NCBI GenBank assembly: GCA_964618895.1
Contig: CAZUDO010000054.1
Coordinates: forward strand, 1-64,000
Origin: CAZUDO01 sp964618895
GTDB lineage: Bacteria > Desulfobacterota > Binatia > DP-6
DNA length: 64,000 bases
Direction of reading: 5' to 3'
In this document: positions 41,056-49,160 of the stretch, piece by piece
Numbering within the stretch: the first letter of the stretch is position 1
How the letters are laid out: every line of letters begins with the position of its first letter
Program-made: the position numbers and the translations under genes
The notes under the pieces: generated by a model
Database searches by the model: none
What the model saw: only the letters and a program-made list of their open reading frames with translations
Told to the model about the DNA's origin: nothing

Positions 41056-42378
41056 ATGACCGCACGGCTCGACAGCGACCTCGATTTCGCGCGCGTGCGC
41101 CGGCGCCTCGCCGAGCTGTCGCCGGTCCGCGTCAGTGGGCGGGTGATCGACGTGATCGGGCTGGTGGTGGAGGCGACCGGGCCAGGCGCTGCGGTCGGGT
41201 CGTTGTGCCGGATCGGCGCGCCCGGTGCGGGCGCCATCCCGGCCGAGGTGGTGGGCTTCCGTGGTGGCCGGGTGCTGCTCATGCCGCTCGGCGACCTGGC
41301 GGGGGTGGCGCCGGGGAGTCCGGTGGTGCTGCTGCGCGAGCGGCCGTTCGTGCCCGTCGGCGACGCGCTCCTCGGGCGGGTGATCGACGGCCTCGGCCGG
41401 CCGCTCGACGGCCGCGGGCCGATCGAGGCCGAAGCCGAGTACCCGCTCGCCGGTCAGCGCCTGAACCCGCTCGCGCGCCGGCCCATCGACGAGCCGCTCG
41501 ACCTCGGCATCCGCGCCATCAACGCGCTCACCACCTGCGGACGCGGCCAGCGCCTCGGGATCTTCGCCGGCTCGGGCGTGGGCAAGAGCACGCTGCTCGG
41601 CATGATGGCGCGCTACACCCGTGCCGACGTGAACGTGATCGCGCTGGTCGGGGAGCGCGGCCGCGAGGTACGCGAATTCGTCGAGCGCGATCTGGGCGAC
41701 GGCCTCGCGCACTCGGTGGTGGTGGCGGTGGCGTCCGACCAGCCGCCCCTGGTGCGCATCCGGGGGGCCTTCCTCGCCACCACCATCGCCGAGTACTTCC
41801 GCGATCAGGGGCGGGACGTGCTCCTGATGATGGACTCGCTCACCCGCATCGCCATGGCGCAGCGCGAGGTGGGCCTGTCGGTGGGCGAGCCGCCGTCGGC
41901 CCGCGGCTACACGCCGTCGGTGTTTGGCCTGCTGCCGCGCCTGCTCGAGCGGGCGGGGCAGGGGCCCGAGGGCAGCATCACCGGCATCTACACGGTGCTG
42001 GTCGAGGGCGACGACCTGACCGAGCCGATCGCCGACACGGCACGCTCGCTGCTCGACGGCCACGTCGTGCTGTCGCGCCGGCTGGCGAACGAGGGCCACT
42101 ACCCCGCCGTCGACGTGCTCGGCAGCCTGTCGCGCGTGATGACGGAGGTCGTGCCGCGCGCGCAGCAGGAGCAGGCGCGCCGCGTACGCGCCTGGCTGGC
42201 GGCCCATCGCGATGCCGAGGACCTGATCCAGATCGGGGCCTACGCCCGCGGCTCGAATGCGGTCATCGACGAGGCGCTGGTGCGCCTGCCGGCGATCCAC
42301 GAGTTTTTGCGCCAGCGCGTCGACGAGCCGGCGACGCGGGGCGAAGCGGAGGCGGCGCTTGCCGCCCTGGTGGTGTGA
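41056..42378 (+). CDS. fliI: Flagellum-specific ATPase FliI
   Basis: A 440-residue F1-beta-like ATPase with Walker A GSGVGKSTLL, the catalytic segment ALVGERGREVREFVERDLG and Walker B VLLMMDSLTRIAMAQREVG, plus the family's PPSARGYTPSVFGLLPRLLE. It energises type III export of rod, hook and filament proteins. The TGA overlaps the fliJ ATG (TGATG). Confidence 0.96.
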   Translation: MTARLDSDLDFARVRRRLAELSPVRVSGRVIDVIGLVVEATGPGAAVGSLCRIGAPGAGAIPAEVVGFRGGRVLLMPLGDLAGVAPGSPVVLLRERPFVPVGDALLGRVIDGLGRPLDGRGPIEAEAEYPLAGQRLNPLARRPIDEPLDLGIRAINALTTCGRGQRLGIFAGSGVGKSTLLGMMARYTRADVNVIALVGERGREVREFVERDLGDGLAHSVVVAVASDQPPLVRIRGAFLATTIAEYFRDQGRDVLLMMDSLTRIAMAQREVGLSVGEPPSARGYTPSVFGLLPRLLERAGQGPEGSITGIYTVLVEGDDLTEPIADTARSLLDGHVVLSRRLANEGHYPAVDVLGSLSRVMTEVVPRAQQEQARRVRAWLAAHRDAEDLIQIGAYARGSNAVIDEALVRLPAIHEFLRQRVDEPATRGEAEAALAALVV

Positions 42379-42809
42379 TGACGCCGCGCTTCCGCCTGGC
42401 GCGCGTGCTCGGGGTACGCACGCAGCTCCGGCGCGTGATCCAGGACGAGGTTGCGCTGCTCGGGGCCCAGCTGGCCGGGCTGCGCACGCGGGTGGCCGAG
42501 GCCCGCGCGGCCCAGGCCCAGGTGCAGCACGCGGTCGAGACGGCGACCGGCGTCGGGGTGACGGGCGCCGAGCTGCGGCAGTTCGGGATGTACGAGCGCG
42601 CGCTGGCGGGGCGCGAGACGGTGCTGGTCGCGGAGAGCCTGCGGGTTGCCGAGGCGATCGCGCGCGGGCGTGAGGAGCTGCTGGCGCGGCGGCGCGACGA
42701 GCGCAAGCTCGAGCGCCTGCGCGACCGGGCGGAGGTCCGGGCGCAGCAGGAGGAGGCCCGGCAGGAGGCGCTCCTGATCGACGACCACGTCATGCGCCAG
42801 CGGCGCTAG
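42378..42809 (+). CDS. fliJ: Flagellar export chaperone FliJ
   Basis: This 143-residue protein is almost entirely an antiparallel coiled coil rich in Arg, Ala, Glu and Leu (FRLARVLGVRTQLRR at the start). Length and position after fliI fit FliJ, which acts as the central stalk of the FliI hexamer and escorts export chaperones. Sequence conservation in the family is low, so the assignment leans on context. Confidence 0.82.
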   Translation: MTPRFRLARVLGVRTQLRRVIQDEVALLGAQLAGLRTRVAEARAAQAQVQHAVETATGVGVTGAELRQFGMYERALAGRETVLVAESLRVAEAIARGREELLARRRDERKLERLRDRAEVRAQQEEARQEALLIDDHVMRQRR

Positions 42810-42836
42810 AGGACGGGTAGGGGTACGAAGGAGGCG

Positions 42837-43430
42837 ATGATGCGAGCCATGCGAGTCGTGGTGCTGGGCGGGCTGATGCTGAAGGTCCTCGTGCTGGGCG
42901 CCTGGTGGTGGGACGTGGCGGGTCCGGCCTACGCCTCGAAGGGCGAAGAGCCTGCCGATCCGGCCACCGCAAGCGCCAAGGCCGAGCACGCCGAGACGCC
43001 GATCGCGCCCGAGCTGCTGGCCAAGAGCCGCGGCTTCCGGGAGCTCCTCGAGGCGGTGCAGAAGCGCGGCGCCGAGCTCGACCATCGCGAGCACGCCGTG
43101 GTTGCGCGCGAGGCGGCGTTGAAGACGCTCGAGAAGACCGTCGCCGACGAGGTGACGCGCCTCGAGCACCTGGCCCGGCCGGGCGGCGCGGAGGCCACGG
43201 CCGCGGCGCCTGCGATCACCAAGATCTACGAGAGCATGAAGGCCGAGGAGGCGGCGCCCATTCTCGACCGCCTGGACGACGCGACCGCCAAGGTGATTCT
43301 CGGCCGCATGAAGGAGAAGCAGATCGCCGCCATCCTGGCCGCCATGAGCCGCGAGCGCGCCGTGCAGCTGACCAAGGTGCTGAGCGGGCACGCGCAGGCG
43401 CCGGCGGCCGCCCGGCCGGCCACGCCGTAG
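42837..43430 (+). CDS. motE: MotE-like flagellar protein (MgtE N-domain type)
   Basis: Up to 197 residues. An N-terminal signal anchor (VVVLGGLMLKVLVLGAWWW), a charged linker and a coiled coil are followed by an MgtE intracellular-N-like fold in the C-terminal third (IYESMKAEEAAPILDRL, ATAKVILGRMKEKQIAAIL and MSRERAVQLTKVL). This matches MotE proteins, periplasmic chaperones of MotC/stator components that are often encoded after fliJ. AAGGAGG lies just before three closely spaced ATG codons (42837, 42840 and 42849), so the exact start is uncertain. Confidence 0.8.
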   Translation: MMRAMRVVVLGGLMLKVLVLGAWWWDVAGPAYASKGEEPADPATASAKAEHAETPIAPELLAKSRGFRELLEAVQKRGAELDHREHAVVAREAALKTLEKTVADEVTRLEHLARPGGAEATAAAPAITKIYESMKAEEAAPILDRLDDATAKVILGRMKEKQIAAILAAMSRERAVQLTKVLSGHAQAPAAARPATP

Positions 43431-43527
43431 AAGGGAAACCTGGCCGTTCGCCAGTGGGAACTGCTCGAGGAGGTCGGCACGCTCGACCGTACCTGCGCCA
43501 GAGGTATTGGCAGGGGCCCAGTCGCCG

Positions 43528-44313
43528 TCAGTCCTGCTGCCGGCGGCCGAACGGCAGGAGCATCGGCACGCGTCGTTGGTAGCTCCGGTACTGCTCGCCG
43601 TGGAGATGCACGAGCGTCCGCTCCTCGATCTGGATGGCGATCACCACGTAGAGGGTCGTCACCACCGCGAAGAGGAAATGCCCCTGACTCATCGTGGGGG
43701 TCGCCCAGAAGGCGATCAGGAACCCGAGCATGAGCGGGTGCCGGACCCAGCGGTAGAACAGGCGCTCCCTGAACCTGGGATGCTCGAGCGGACGTCCCAG
43801 TGCGTAGGCGACCGTCTGCGTGACGCCGAAGAGCTCGAAGTGGTCGATGAGGAACGTCGACACCAGCACCATCCCCCAGCCGGCGAGCGAGGCGGCCGTG
43901 AGGACGCCGGCGGCCAGCGGGCTCTCGACGTGCCACACGGGCTCGGGCAGCGGCCGCCATTGCCACGCCATGACCGCGAGGATCGCGGTCGAGAGCAGGA
44001 CGAACGTGCTGCGCTCGACATGCCACGGCACCCAACGCGTCCAAACCTCCTTGAACGCGGGGCGCGCCATGATCGTGTGCTGCACAGCGAAGAGGCCGAG
44101 GAGCAGGACGTTGGCAGCGACGGCCGCGCCGGCGGATGCGGCGGGTATGCCGTCGTCGATGCCCTTCGGGACGACCCCGTTCCCGACGAAGCCGATCAAG
44201 TAGAGAAACGTGCCGAAGAAGAAGAGGTAGGTGCCGACGCCGTACAGCAGCGTCAGCGCTCGGGCGACGACGCCAGCCGGGCCCTGCGCCGCCATCGAGG
44301 TTCCCGTCGTCAT
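43528..44313 (-). CDS. mddA: Methanethiol S-methyltransferase-like membrane protein (MddA/NnrU family)
   Basis: This 261-residue polytopic protein has at least five membrane segments and the isoprenylcysteine-methyltransferase-like C-terminus: FYRWVRHPLMLGFLIAFWAT, the EERTLVHLHGEQYRSYQ motif and RVPMLLPF. The N-terminal LYGVGTYLFFFGTFLYLIGF and GLFAVQHTIMARPAFK resemble MddA, which methylates methanethiol to dimethyl sulfide, more than NnrU. It is on the reverse strand and interrupts the flagellar block. A 10-bp palindrome lies in its upstream region. Confidence 0.75.
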   Translation of the reverse strand: MTTGTSMAAQGPAGVVARALTLLYGVGTYLFFFGTFLYLIGFVGNGVVPKGIDDGIPAASAGAAVAANVLLLGLFAVQHTIMARPAFKEVWTRWVPWHVERSTFVLLSTAILAVMAWQWRPLPEPVWHVESPLAAGVLTAASLAGWGMVLVSTFLIDHFELFGVTQTVAYALGRPLEHPRFRERLFYRWVRHPLMLGFLIAFWATPTMSQGHFLFAVVTTLYVVIAIQIEERTLVHLHGEQYRSYQRRVPMLLPFGRRQQD

Positions 44314-44380
44314 GGCCGTGGCCTCCTTTGCTCGCTTGCGTGATCCCCGTTGGGCCGCGCCCGAGCGGCCCCTTTTCGCT

Positions 44381-44394
44381 TGAGAGCGCTCTTA
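44381..44394. promoter_or_regulatory. Palindromic operator-like site upstream of the mddA-like gene
   Basis: AGAGCGCTCT is a perfect 10-bp palindrome, embedded in TTGAGAGCGCTCTTA. It lies about 70 bases before the reverse-strand methyltransferase gene and about 100 bases before the broken vapB. The form is common for TetR-type operators, but no regulator gene is adjacent. Confidence 0.3.
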
Positions 44395-44456
44395 GACCGT
44401 CGTGCGCCCTCGGCTGTCAACCCGAGGCGGAATGCGGAACGAGGAGACCCCACGAT

Positions 44457-44485
44457 TTGACGTGGTAAGACCGTGACGGTAATAC
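44457..44485 (+). promoter_or_regulatory. Putative promoter of the broken vapBC pair
   Basis: TTGACG (44457-44462) and TAATAC (44480-44485) are 17 bases apart, eight bases before the antitoxin ATG at 44493. The stretch is conspicuously AT-rich for this genome, as toxin-antitoxin promoters often are. Confidence 0.4.
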
Positions 44486-44492
44486 TTTTAGA

Positions 44493-44710
44493 ATGAACAC
44501 CAGCACGATGACGGTGAAGGGGCAGATCACGGTCCCCAAGGCGCTGAGAGACGCATTCGGCTGGAAGGTCGGAGACGCGGCGTCAAGATCGTGCGTGCCG
44601 ACCGCCGACGGAGAGGACGCGCCATCGTCGAACGCCTCAAGGCGGCGCCGTGGAACCGCAAGCTCACCACGGATCGGCTCATGGCCATGACGCGCGGCGA
44701 GGAGCGGTGA
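44493..44710 (+). pseudogene. SpoVT/AbrB-type antitoxin, frameshifted
   Basis: The first 29 codons (MNTSTMTVKGQITVPKALRD then AFGWKVGD) are a typical swapped-hairpin AbrB DNA-binding domain. Near 44578-44583 the frame shifts. The continuation is in another frame: GVKIVRADRRRRGRAIVERL and ending LTTDRLMAMTRGEER with a TGA that overlaps the toxin GTG. One indel in nature or in the assembly explains it. An intact product would be about 72 residues and would neutralise the PIN toxin. Confidence 0.75.
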
Positions 44711-45107
44711 TCCTCGTCGATACGAACGTCCTCGTCGATCTCTGGACCGGGGACCCGGTGTGGGGGGATTGGTCGGAGAAGGCGCTCGGCCGCGCGGCTG
44801 AGCGCGGCCCGCTGGCCGTCACCCCGATCATCTATGCCGAGCTGTGTTTCGGGTTCGAACGGAGTCGCTGCTCGAGGAGGCCCTCGCCGAAGCCGGCGTC
44901 CGCCGTCTGGCGCTGCCGTACCGTGCCGCCTGGCCAGCGGCCCGCGCCTTCACGGCGTACCGCAGGCGAGGCGGCAAGCGGACCGCACCGCTTTCGGACT
45001 TCTTCATCGGTACCCACGTGTTGGTCGAGGGGCTCACCCTCCTGACGCGCGACGCCCGGCGATATCGAACCTACTTTCCCGGTGTCCGCCTGATCGCGCC
45101 GCCCTGA
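44707..45107 (+). pseudogene. VapC-type PIN-domain toxin, frameshifted
   Basis: A GTG start (GTGA overlap with the antitoxin stop) opens VILVDTNVLVDLWTGDP, the first PIN Asp motif, through TPIIYAELCFGFE with the conserved Glu. Around 44855-44866 the frame shifts, and the rest (ESLLEEALAEAGVRRLALP, then APLSDFFIGTHVLVEGLTLL and TRDARRYRTYFP) continues in another frame to a stop at 45107. All PIN acidic motifs are present across the two frames. The toxin is inactive unless the indel is a sequencing error. Confidence 0.75.
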
Positions 45108-45197
45108 GGCCGCGTCACTCGCAGGGAAGGGGACGTCCCGAGCAGATAGTGGCAACCGCCGGATCGATTCGCTATGCATCCGCGCCAGGAGGGATTC

Positions 45198-45659
45198 ATG
45201 GACGACAAGACCCTGGAGGAAAAGATCCGCGCCCTGGGCTTCTCGAGCGGCAAGAACACGATGACGCTCGACGACATGGCGACGATCCAGCCCGGCCTGG
45301 CGCGCATCATGCCCGAGATCGGCGCGCGCACCTGGAAGCTCTACTACGCCGCCAAGGCCGAGAACTGGCCGATGGCGAAGTTCCAGTACAAGGAGATCAT
45401 CGGCCTCTTCGAGCTGGGCGCGTTCATGCGCCCGAAGCACGAGGACGCCATCAACCAGTACCTGGCCGAGAACTGGAAGCCCCTCGAGGAGCCGATCGCG
45501 ACCAAGGATTTCGCCGCCTTCGAGAAGGCGTTTCACGCCTCGATCGACGCCGCCAACGCCTACCACGAGCTCAAGGAAAAACCGTACATCTACTGGAAGC
45601 TGCCCGACACGCCGCCGCCGGACCTGGATCTCCGGCCGCGCGGCGCCGCGAAGAAGTAG
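45198..45659 (+). CDS. Conserved-looking soluble protein of unknown function
   Basis: This protein of 153 residues, not recognised, has a strong AGGAGGG site before the ATG. It is predominantly alpha-helical and charged, with IQPGLARIMPEIGARTWKLY, YKEIIGLFELGAFMRPKHED, AAFEKAFHASIDAANAYHEL and a Pro-rich end. The periodicity suggests a four-helix bundle, reminiscent of cytochrome c'-like folds but with no CxxCH. No signal peptide is present. It lies between the broken vapBC and the fliK sigma-54 promoter; a flagellar role is not indicated. Confidence 0.65.
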   Translation: MDDKTLEEKIRALGFSSGKNTMTLDDMATIQPGLARIMPEIGARTWKLYYAAKAENWPMAKFQYKEIIGLFELGAFMRPKHEDAINQYLAENWKPLEEPIATKDFAAFEKAFHASIDAANAYHELKEKPYIYWKLPDTPPPDLDLRPRGAAKK

Positions 45660-45740
45660 CGGGCCGGCAGCTTTCACCCCCGGGCGGCGGAAGTTGCCGG
45701 GCCGCCCGGCGGGGCGGGTCGTCCGGACGCGGCTCGCGCG

Positions 45741-45756
45741 TGGCGCGTCGCTTGCT
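45741..45756 (+). promoter_or_regulatory. Sigma-54 promoter of the fliK-flgD-flgE unit
   Basis: TGGCGCG-TCGC-TTGCT matches the sigma-54 consensus at all but one defined position. GG (45742-45743) and GC (45754-45755) are ten bases apart. The predicted transcription start (near 45767) is only about six bases before the fliK ATG at 45773, so translation may begin at an internal GTG such as 45869. Confidence 0.7.
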
Positions 45757-45772
45757 GCCAGCGAGCAGGGCG

Positions 45773-47167
45773 ATGACGCGCGCGACCAGCATCGGTGGGA
45801 CGGGCGAGGGTGCCGCGGCGGGGCTGGTTGCTCCGGGCGCTGCGGCTCCCGCCGACGGGACCGGAGCGGTGAGCGCCTGGGCCGGCTTTGCGGCCCTGCT
45901 GAGTTCGCTCGTCGCCGGTGCGTCGACTCCGCTGCCCGCGGCCGATGGGGCCGCGGTCCTCGATGGGGCTGCGGCGGAAGACGCGGTGGCGCCAGACGCC
46001 AGCGACGACCCCGAGGACGCCGCCGCGCAGGCCGCGCTGGTGATGGCGGCGGCCGGCGTGCTGGCGGTGGTGCCGGCGCCGGCGGACGGCACGCCCGCTG
46101 CCGCCGGGTTCGTGCCGGTCATGCCGGCGGATGGCAGGCCGGTGGACGGTTCGGGACCGGCAGGCGGTGCGTCCGGGGCGAGCGCACACCCCGGCGAGCC
46201 CGTAGATACCGGACCGGCTACGGGCCCGCGACCGCCGGAGGGAGCAGTCGAGGAGAGAGCGCCCGGGCGCAGAGTGACGGACGGTGGGGTGGTGAACGCC
46301 GGGACGCGAGCAGCGGAGCGCCCCGGCGCTGGTGGTCCCTCTGCCCCGAGCGCTCTCCCCTCGACGGTGGTCCCGGAACAGCAGGCGGCCGTCGACGGGA
46401 CGGCGCTGGCGGCACGCACGAATTCCGCGGCACGCACGAATTCCGCGGCGCGCACGGATGACGAGCCGCGCACGGAGGACGAGCCGCGCCCGCGTTCCGC
46501 GTCGTCCGCTGCGCTCGCCGAGGCGGGCGACGGCCCCGCGGCGCAGGCGCAGCCCCCGACCCGAGGTGACGCCCAGGCGACGGCCGACGGGTTCGATGCC
46601 CCGGACGCGCGCCGCGACGAGGACGGCACACCCGTGTGGGCGGGCGAGAGCGAGCCTGGGCGCGAACTGCGCCGGTTCGAGCTGCCGGCGGCGTACGCCG
46701 CACCGTCGACGGTCGAGCGCGCCCCGCACGCGGAGGTCCGACCGTCCGCGGTCGTGCCGCCGCGCGATCTGGAGCATCTCCTGCACGCGCCGCAGCCACG
46801 TCCGGTCGCGCCGCGCGACGGCGGCGCGATGCGCCTCGAGGTGAGCCCCGAAGGGCTCGGCCCGGTCGAGGTGCGTGTGGTTGTCCATGCCGACGGCGTG
46901 CAGGCGCAGCTCACCGCGCACCAGGACTCCGCGCGCCAGGTGCTGGAGCAGAACCGCCCGTCCCTCGAAGCGGCGCTCGGCCGGGCCAACCTGCGCCTCG
47001 ACGGCTTCACCGTCGACGTGGGCCAGCAGCATCAGGGTCTGGCAGGCGACTGGGGCGGCGGCCGCGCCGTCCCGGCATCGGCCGGTCCGATCGCGGTCGC
47101 GCCCGTCGCGGCGACCCCCACCCACGACCCCGTCGTCCCGGCGGGCGGATTGAGCGTGCGCGCATGA
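45773..47167 (+). CDS. fliK: Flagellar hook-length control protein FliK
   Basis: Up to 464 residues. The N-terminal 350 are Ala/Pro/Gly-rich and disordered, as usual for the molecular-ruler part. The C-terminal Flg_hook domain is clear: MRLEVSPEGLGPVEVRVVV, a hydrophobic core and QLTAHQDSARQVLEQNRPSL followed by LEAALGRANLRLDGF. It sets hook length and switches export specificity by contacting FlhB. Tandem 18-base repeats occur at 46412-46490. It overlaps flgD (ATGA). Confidence 0.88.
   Translation: MTRATSIGGTGEGAAAGLVAPGAAAPADGTGAVSAWAGFAALLSSLVAGASTPLPAADGAAVLDGAAAEDAVAPDASDDPEDAAAQAALVMAAAGVLAVVPAPADGTPAAAGFVPVMPADGRPVDGSGPAGGASGASAHPGEPVDTGPATGPRPPEGAVEERAPGRRVTDGGVVNAGTRAAERPGAGGPSAPSALPSTVVPEQQAAVDGTALAARTNSAARTNSAARTDDEPRTEDEPRPRSASSAALAEAGDGPAAQAQPPTRGDAQATADGFDAPDARRDEDGTPVWAGESEPGRELRRFELPAAYAAPSTVERAPHAEVRPSAVVPPRDLEHLLHAPQPRPVAPRDGGAMRLEVSPEGLGPVEVRVVVHADGVQAQLTAHQDSARQVLEQNRPSLEAALGRANLRLDGFTVDVGQQHQGLAGDWGGGRAVPASAGPIAVAPVAATPTHDPVVPAGGLSVRA
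46412..46490 (+). repeat. Tandem 18-base repeats within fliK
   Basis: Two identical 18-base units (46412-46429 and 46430-46447) encode ARTNSA-ARTNSA. They are followed by two to three diverged units encoding ARTDDEP and RTEDEP. Copy-number change would alter the ruler length by six residues per unit without breaking the frame. Confidence 0.75.
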
Positions 47168-47850
47168 TCGACAGCGTGTCGGCGACCCAGGCGAAGCAGG
47201 AGACGGCCCCCGCGGCCCTCGGCCTGCCGGCCACCCAGACGGTCTCGCAGCAAGAGTTCCTGACCCTGTTCATCGAGCAGCTGAAGAACCAGGACCCGCT
47301 GTCGCCGCTCGAACCCTCGGAGCTGACGGCGCAGCTCGCCCAGTTCTCGTCGCTCGAGCAGCTGACCGGCATCAACACCCGCCTGGACGCGCTCACCGAC
47401 GCCACCGCGCGCTCGACCAGCTCGGCGCTCCTGTCCCTGCTCGGCAGGCGGGTCGCCGTCGACGGCGGCCGGCTCGGACTCGAGGACGGCAAGGCGCCCG
47501 AGGTGCAGTACACGCTCGACCAGGCCGCGACCGAGGCGACCGCCACCGTGAGCGACCCGGACGGCTCCGTGGTGCGCGTGATCGAGCTCGGCGCACAGGC
47601 CGCGGGCGCGCACACGTTCACATTCGACGGCAAGAGCAAGTTCGGCCTCCCGCTCGCCGACGGCGACTACCAGATCGCGCTGTCGGCCACGGTGGCTGGC
47701 GAGGATACACCCCTCGCCGTGCCCACGCGCACGCTCGCGACCGTCGACGGCGTCGATCTCGGCGCCAACCCGCCGGTCCTGATCGTGGGCGGCACGCGGG
47801 TCGGGCTCGAGGCCGTGCGCGAGGTGCACGCGGCGAGCCCGGACGCCTAG
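47164..47850 (+). CDS. flgD: Flagellar hook capping protein FlgD
   Basis: This 228-residue protein has the export and capping N-terminus (VSQQEFLTLFIEQLKNQDPL followed by SPLEPSELTAQLAQFSSLEQ), the FlgD signature. It then has the FlgD Ig-like/tudor pair (FDGKSKFGLPLADGDYQIAL). It caps the growing hook. Its ATG overlaps the fliK TGA. Confidence 0.95.
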   Translation: MIDSVSATQAKQETAPAALGLPATQTVSQQEFLTLFIEQLKNQDPLSPLEPSELTAQLAQFSSLEQLTGINTRLDALTDATARSTSSALLSLLGRRVAVDGGRLGLEDGKAPEVQYTLDQAATEATATVSDPDGSVVRVIELGAQAAGAHTFTFDGKSKFGLPLADGDYQIALSATVAGEDTPLAVPTRTLATVDGVDLGANPPVLIVGGTRVGLEAVREVHAASPDA

Positions 47851-47880
47851 ATCTCACAGTCCCGGAAGGAGACACGACGC

Positions 47881-49158
47881 ATGGCACTTTTTGGCGCACT
47901 TTCGACCGGCCGCAGCGGCGTTACCAACAGCGGCGCCGCCCTGTCGGTCATCGGCAACAACATCTCGAACGTGGGCACGGTGGGCTTCAAGGGGGCCCGC
48001 ACCGAGTTCGCCGACCTGATCTCGGCCGACGCCGGCGGCGAGATCGGCAAGATCGGTCTCGGCGCGCGCATCGGCGCGGTGCGCACGCTCTTCACCCAGG
48101 GCGCGATCGAGTCCACCGGCCGGAGCCTCGACCTCGGCATCCAGGGCGCCGGCTTCTTCGTGTTGCGCGACGGGCAGGGGCAGCTGTTCACGCGTGCCGG
48201 CAACTTTCAGCAGCGGGCCGACGGTGCGGTGACCAACCTGATCGGCAACGTGCTGCAGGGCTCCCCCATCAACCAGGACGGCACCATCGCCGGCGGCGTG
48301 CAGGACATCACGCTGGCGGGGTTGAGCTCGCAGGCGAGCGCCAGCGCCGCCGTGACCCTGAAGGGCAACCTGCAGGCCGACGCGACCATCAACGCGACCG
48401 CCTTCGACACCGTGACCCCGTCCTTCGCCAACGCCTTTGCCGCGGCGAACTTTCCCTACTCCATCCGGGTCTTCGACTCGCTCGGCGCGGCGCACGACGT
48501 GTCGCTCTTCTTCAAGAAGACGGCGGCCAACACGTGGTCGTTCAACATGGGGGTCGACGCGGGCGAGACCGGCGGCACGGCCGGGCAGCTTCAGCTCATC
48601 AACGGGGCGGGCGGGGCGATCCAATTCAATCCCGACGGCACGGTCGCCAGCGCGACCGGTCTCGGCGGCACGGTGACCTTCGCGGGCGCCAACCCGCAGA
48701 CCATCACCTTCGACATGGGCACCGCGGGCACGCCCGACGGCATGACCCAGTTCGCGAGCTCGAGCGGGATCAACTTCGTTTCCCAGGACGGCTTCGGGGC
48801 CGGCGGGCTCGCCAGTGTCAGCGTCGACGCCAACGGTATCCTGAGCGCTACCTTCGACAACGGCCAGTCGCGCCCGCTCTACCAGATCGCCCTGGCGCAC
48901 TTCACGGCGGTCGAGGGGCTGGCGCCGTCCGGCAACCAGCTTTTCCGGCAGACGGTCGCGTCCGGCCCCCCTGCCGTCGGCGTCGCCGGCGGGCAGGGCA
49001 AAGGCACCATCGTCTCCTCCGCCCTCGAGCAGTCGAACGTGCAGATCGCGCAGGAGTTCATCGACCTGATCAGCACGCAGCGCTCGTTCCAGGCGGCGGC
49101 GCGCGTGATCACCGCCAGCGACACGCTGCTCGGCGACCTGATCAACATCATTCGATAG
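47881..49158 (+). CDS. flgE: Flagellar hook protein FlgE
   Basis: A 425-residue protein with the rod/hook N-terminal motif LSVIGNNISNVGTVGFKGAR, central FlgE/F/G domains, and the C-terminal SNVQIAQEFIDLISTQRSFQ, the matching D0 helix. AAGGAG precedes the ATG. Length is close to typical FlgE. It polymerises into the hook. Confidence 0.95.
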   Translation: MALFGALSTGRSGVTNSGAALSVIGNNISNVGTVGFKGARTEFADLISADAGGEIGKIGLGARIGAVRTLFTQGAIESTGRSLDLGIQGAGFFVLRDGQGQLFTRAGNFQQRADGAVTNLIGNVLQGSPINQDGTIAGGVQDITLAGLSSQASASAAVTLKGNLQADATINATAFDTVTPSFANAFAAANFPYSIRVFDSLGAAHDVSLFFKKTAANTWSFNMGVDAGETGGTAGQLQLINGAGGAIQFNPDGTVASATGLGGTVTFAGANPQTITFDMGTAGTPDGMTQFASSSGINFVSQDGFGAGGLASVSVDANGILSATFDNGQSRPLYQIALAHFTAVEGLAPSGNQLFRQTVASGPPAVGVAGGQGKGTIVSSALEQSNVQIAQEFIDLISTQRSFQAAARVITASDTLLGDLINIIR

Positions 49159-49160
49159 CC

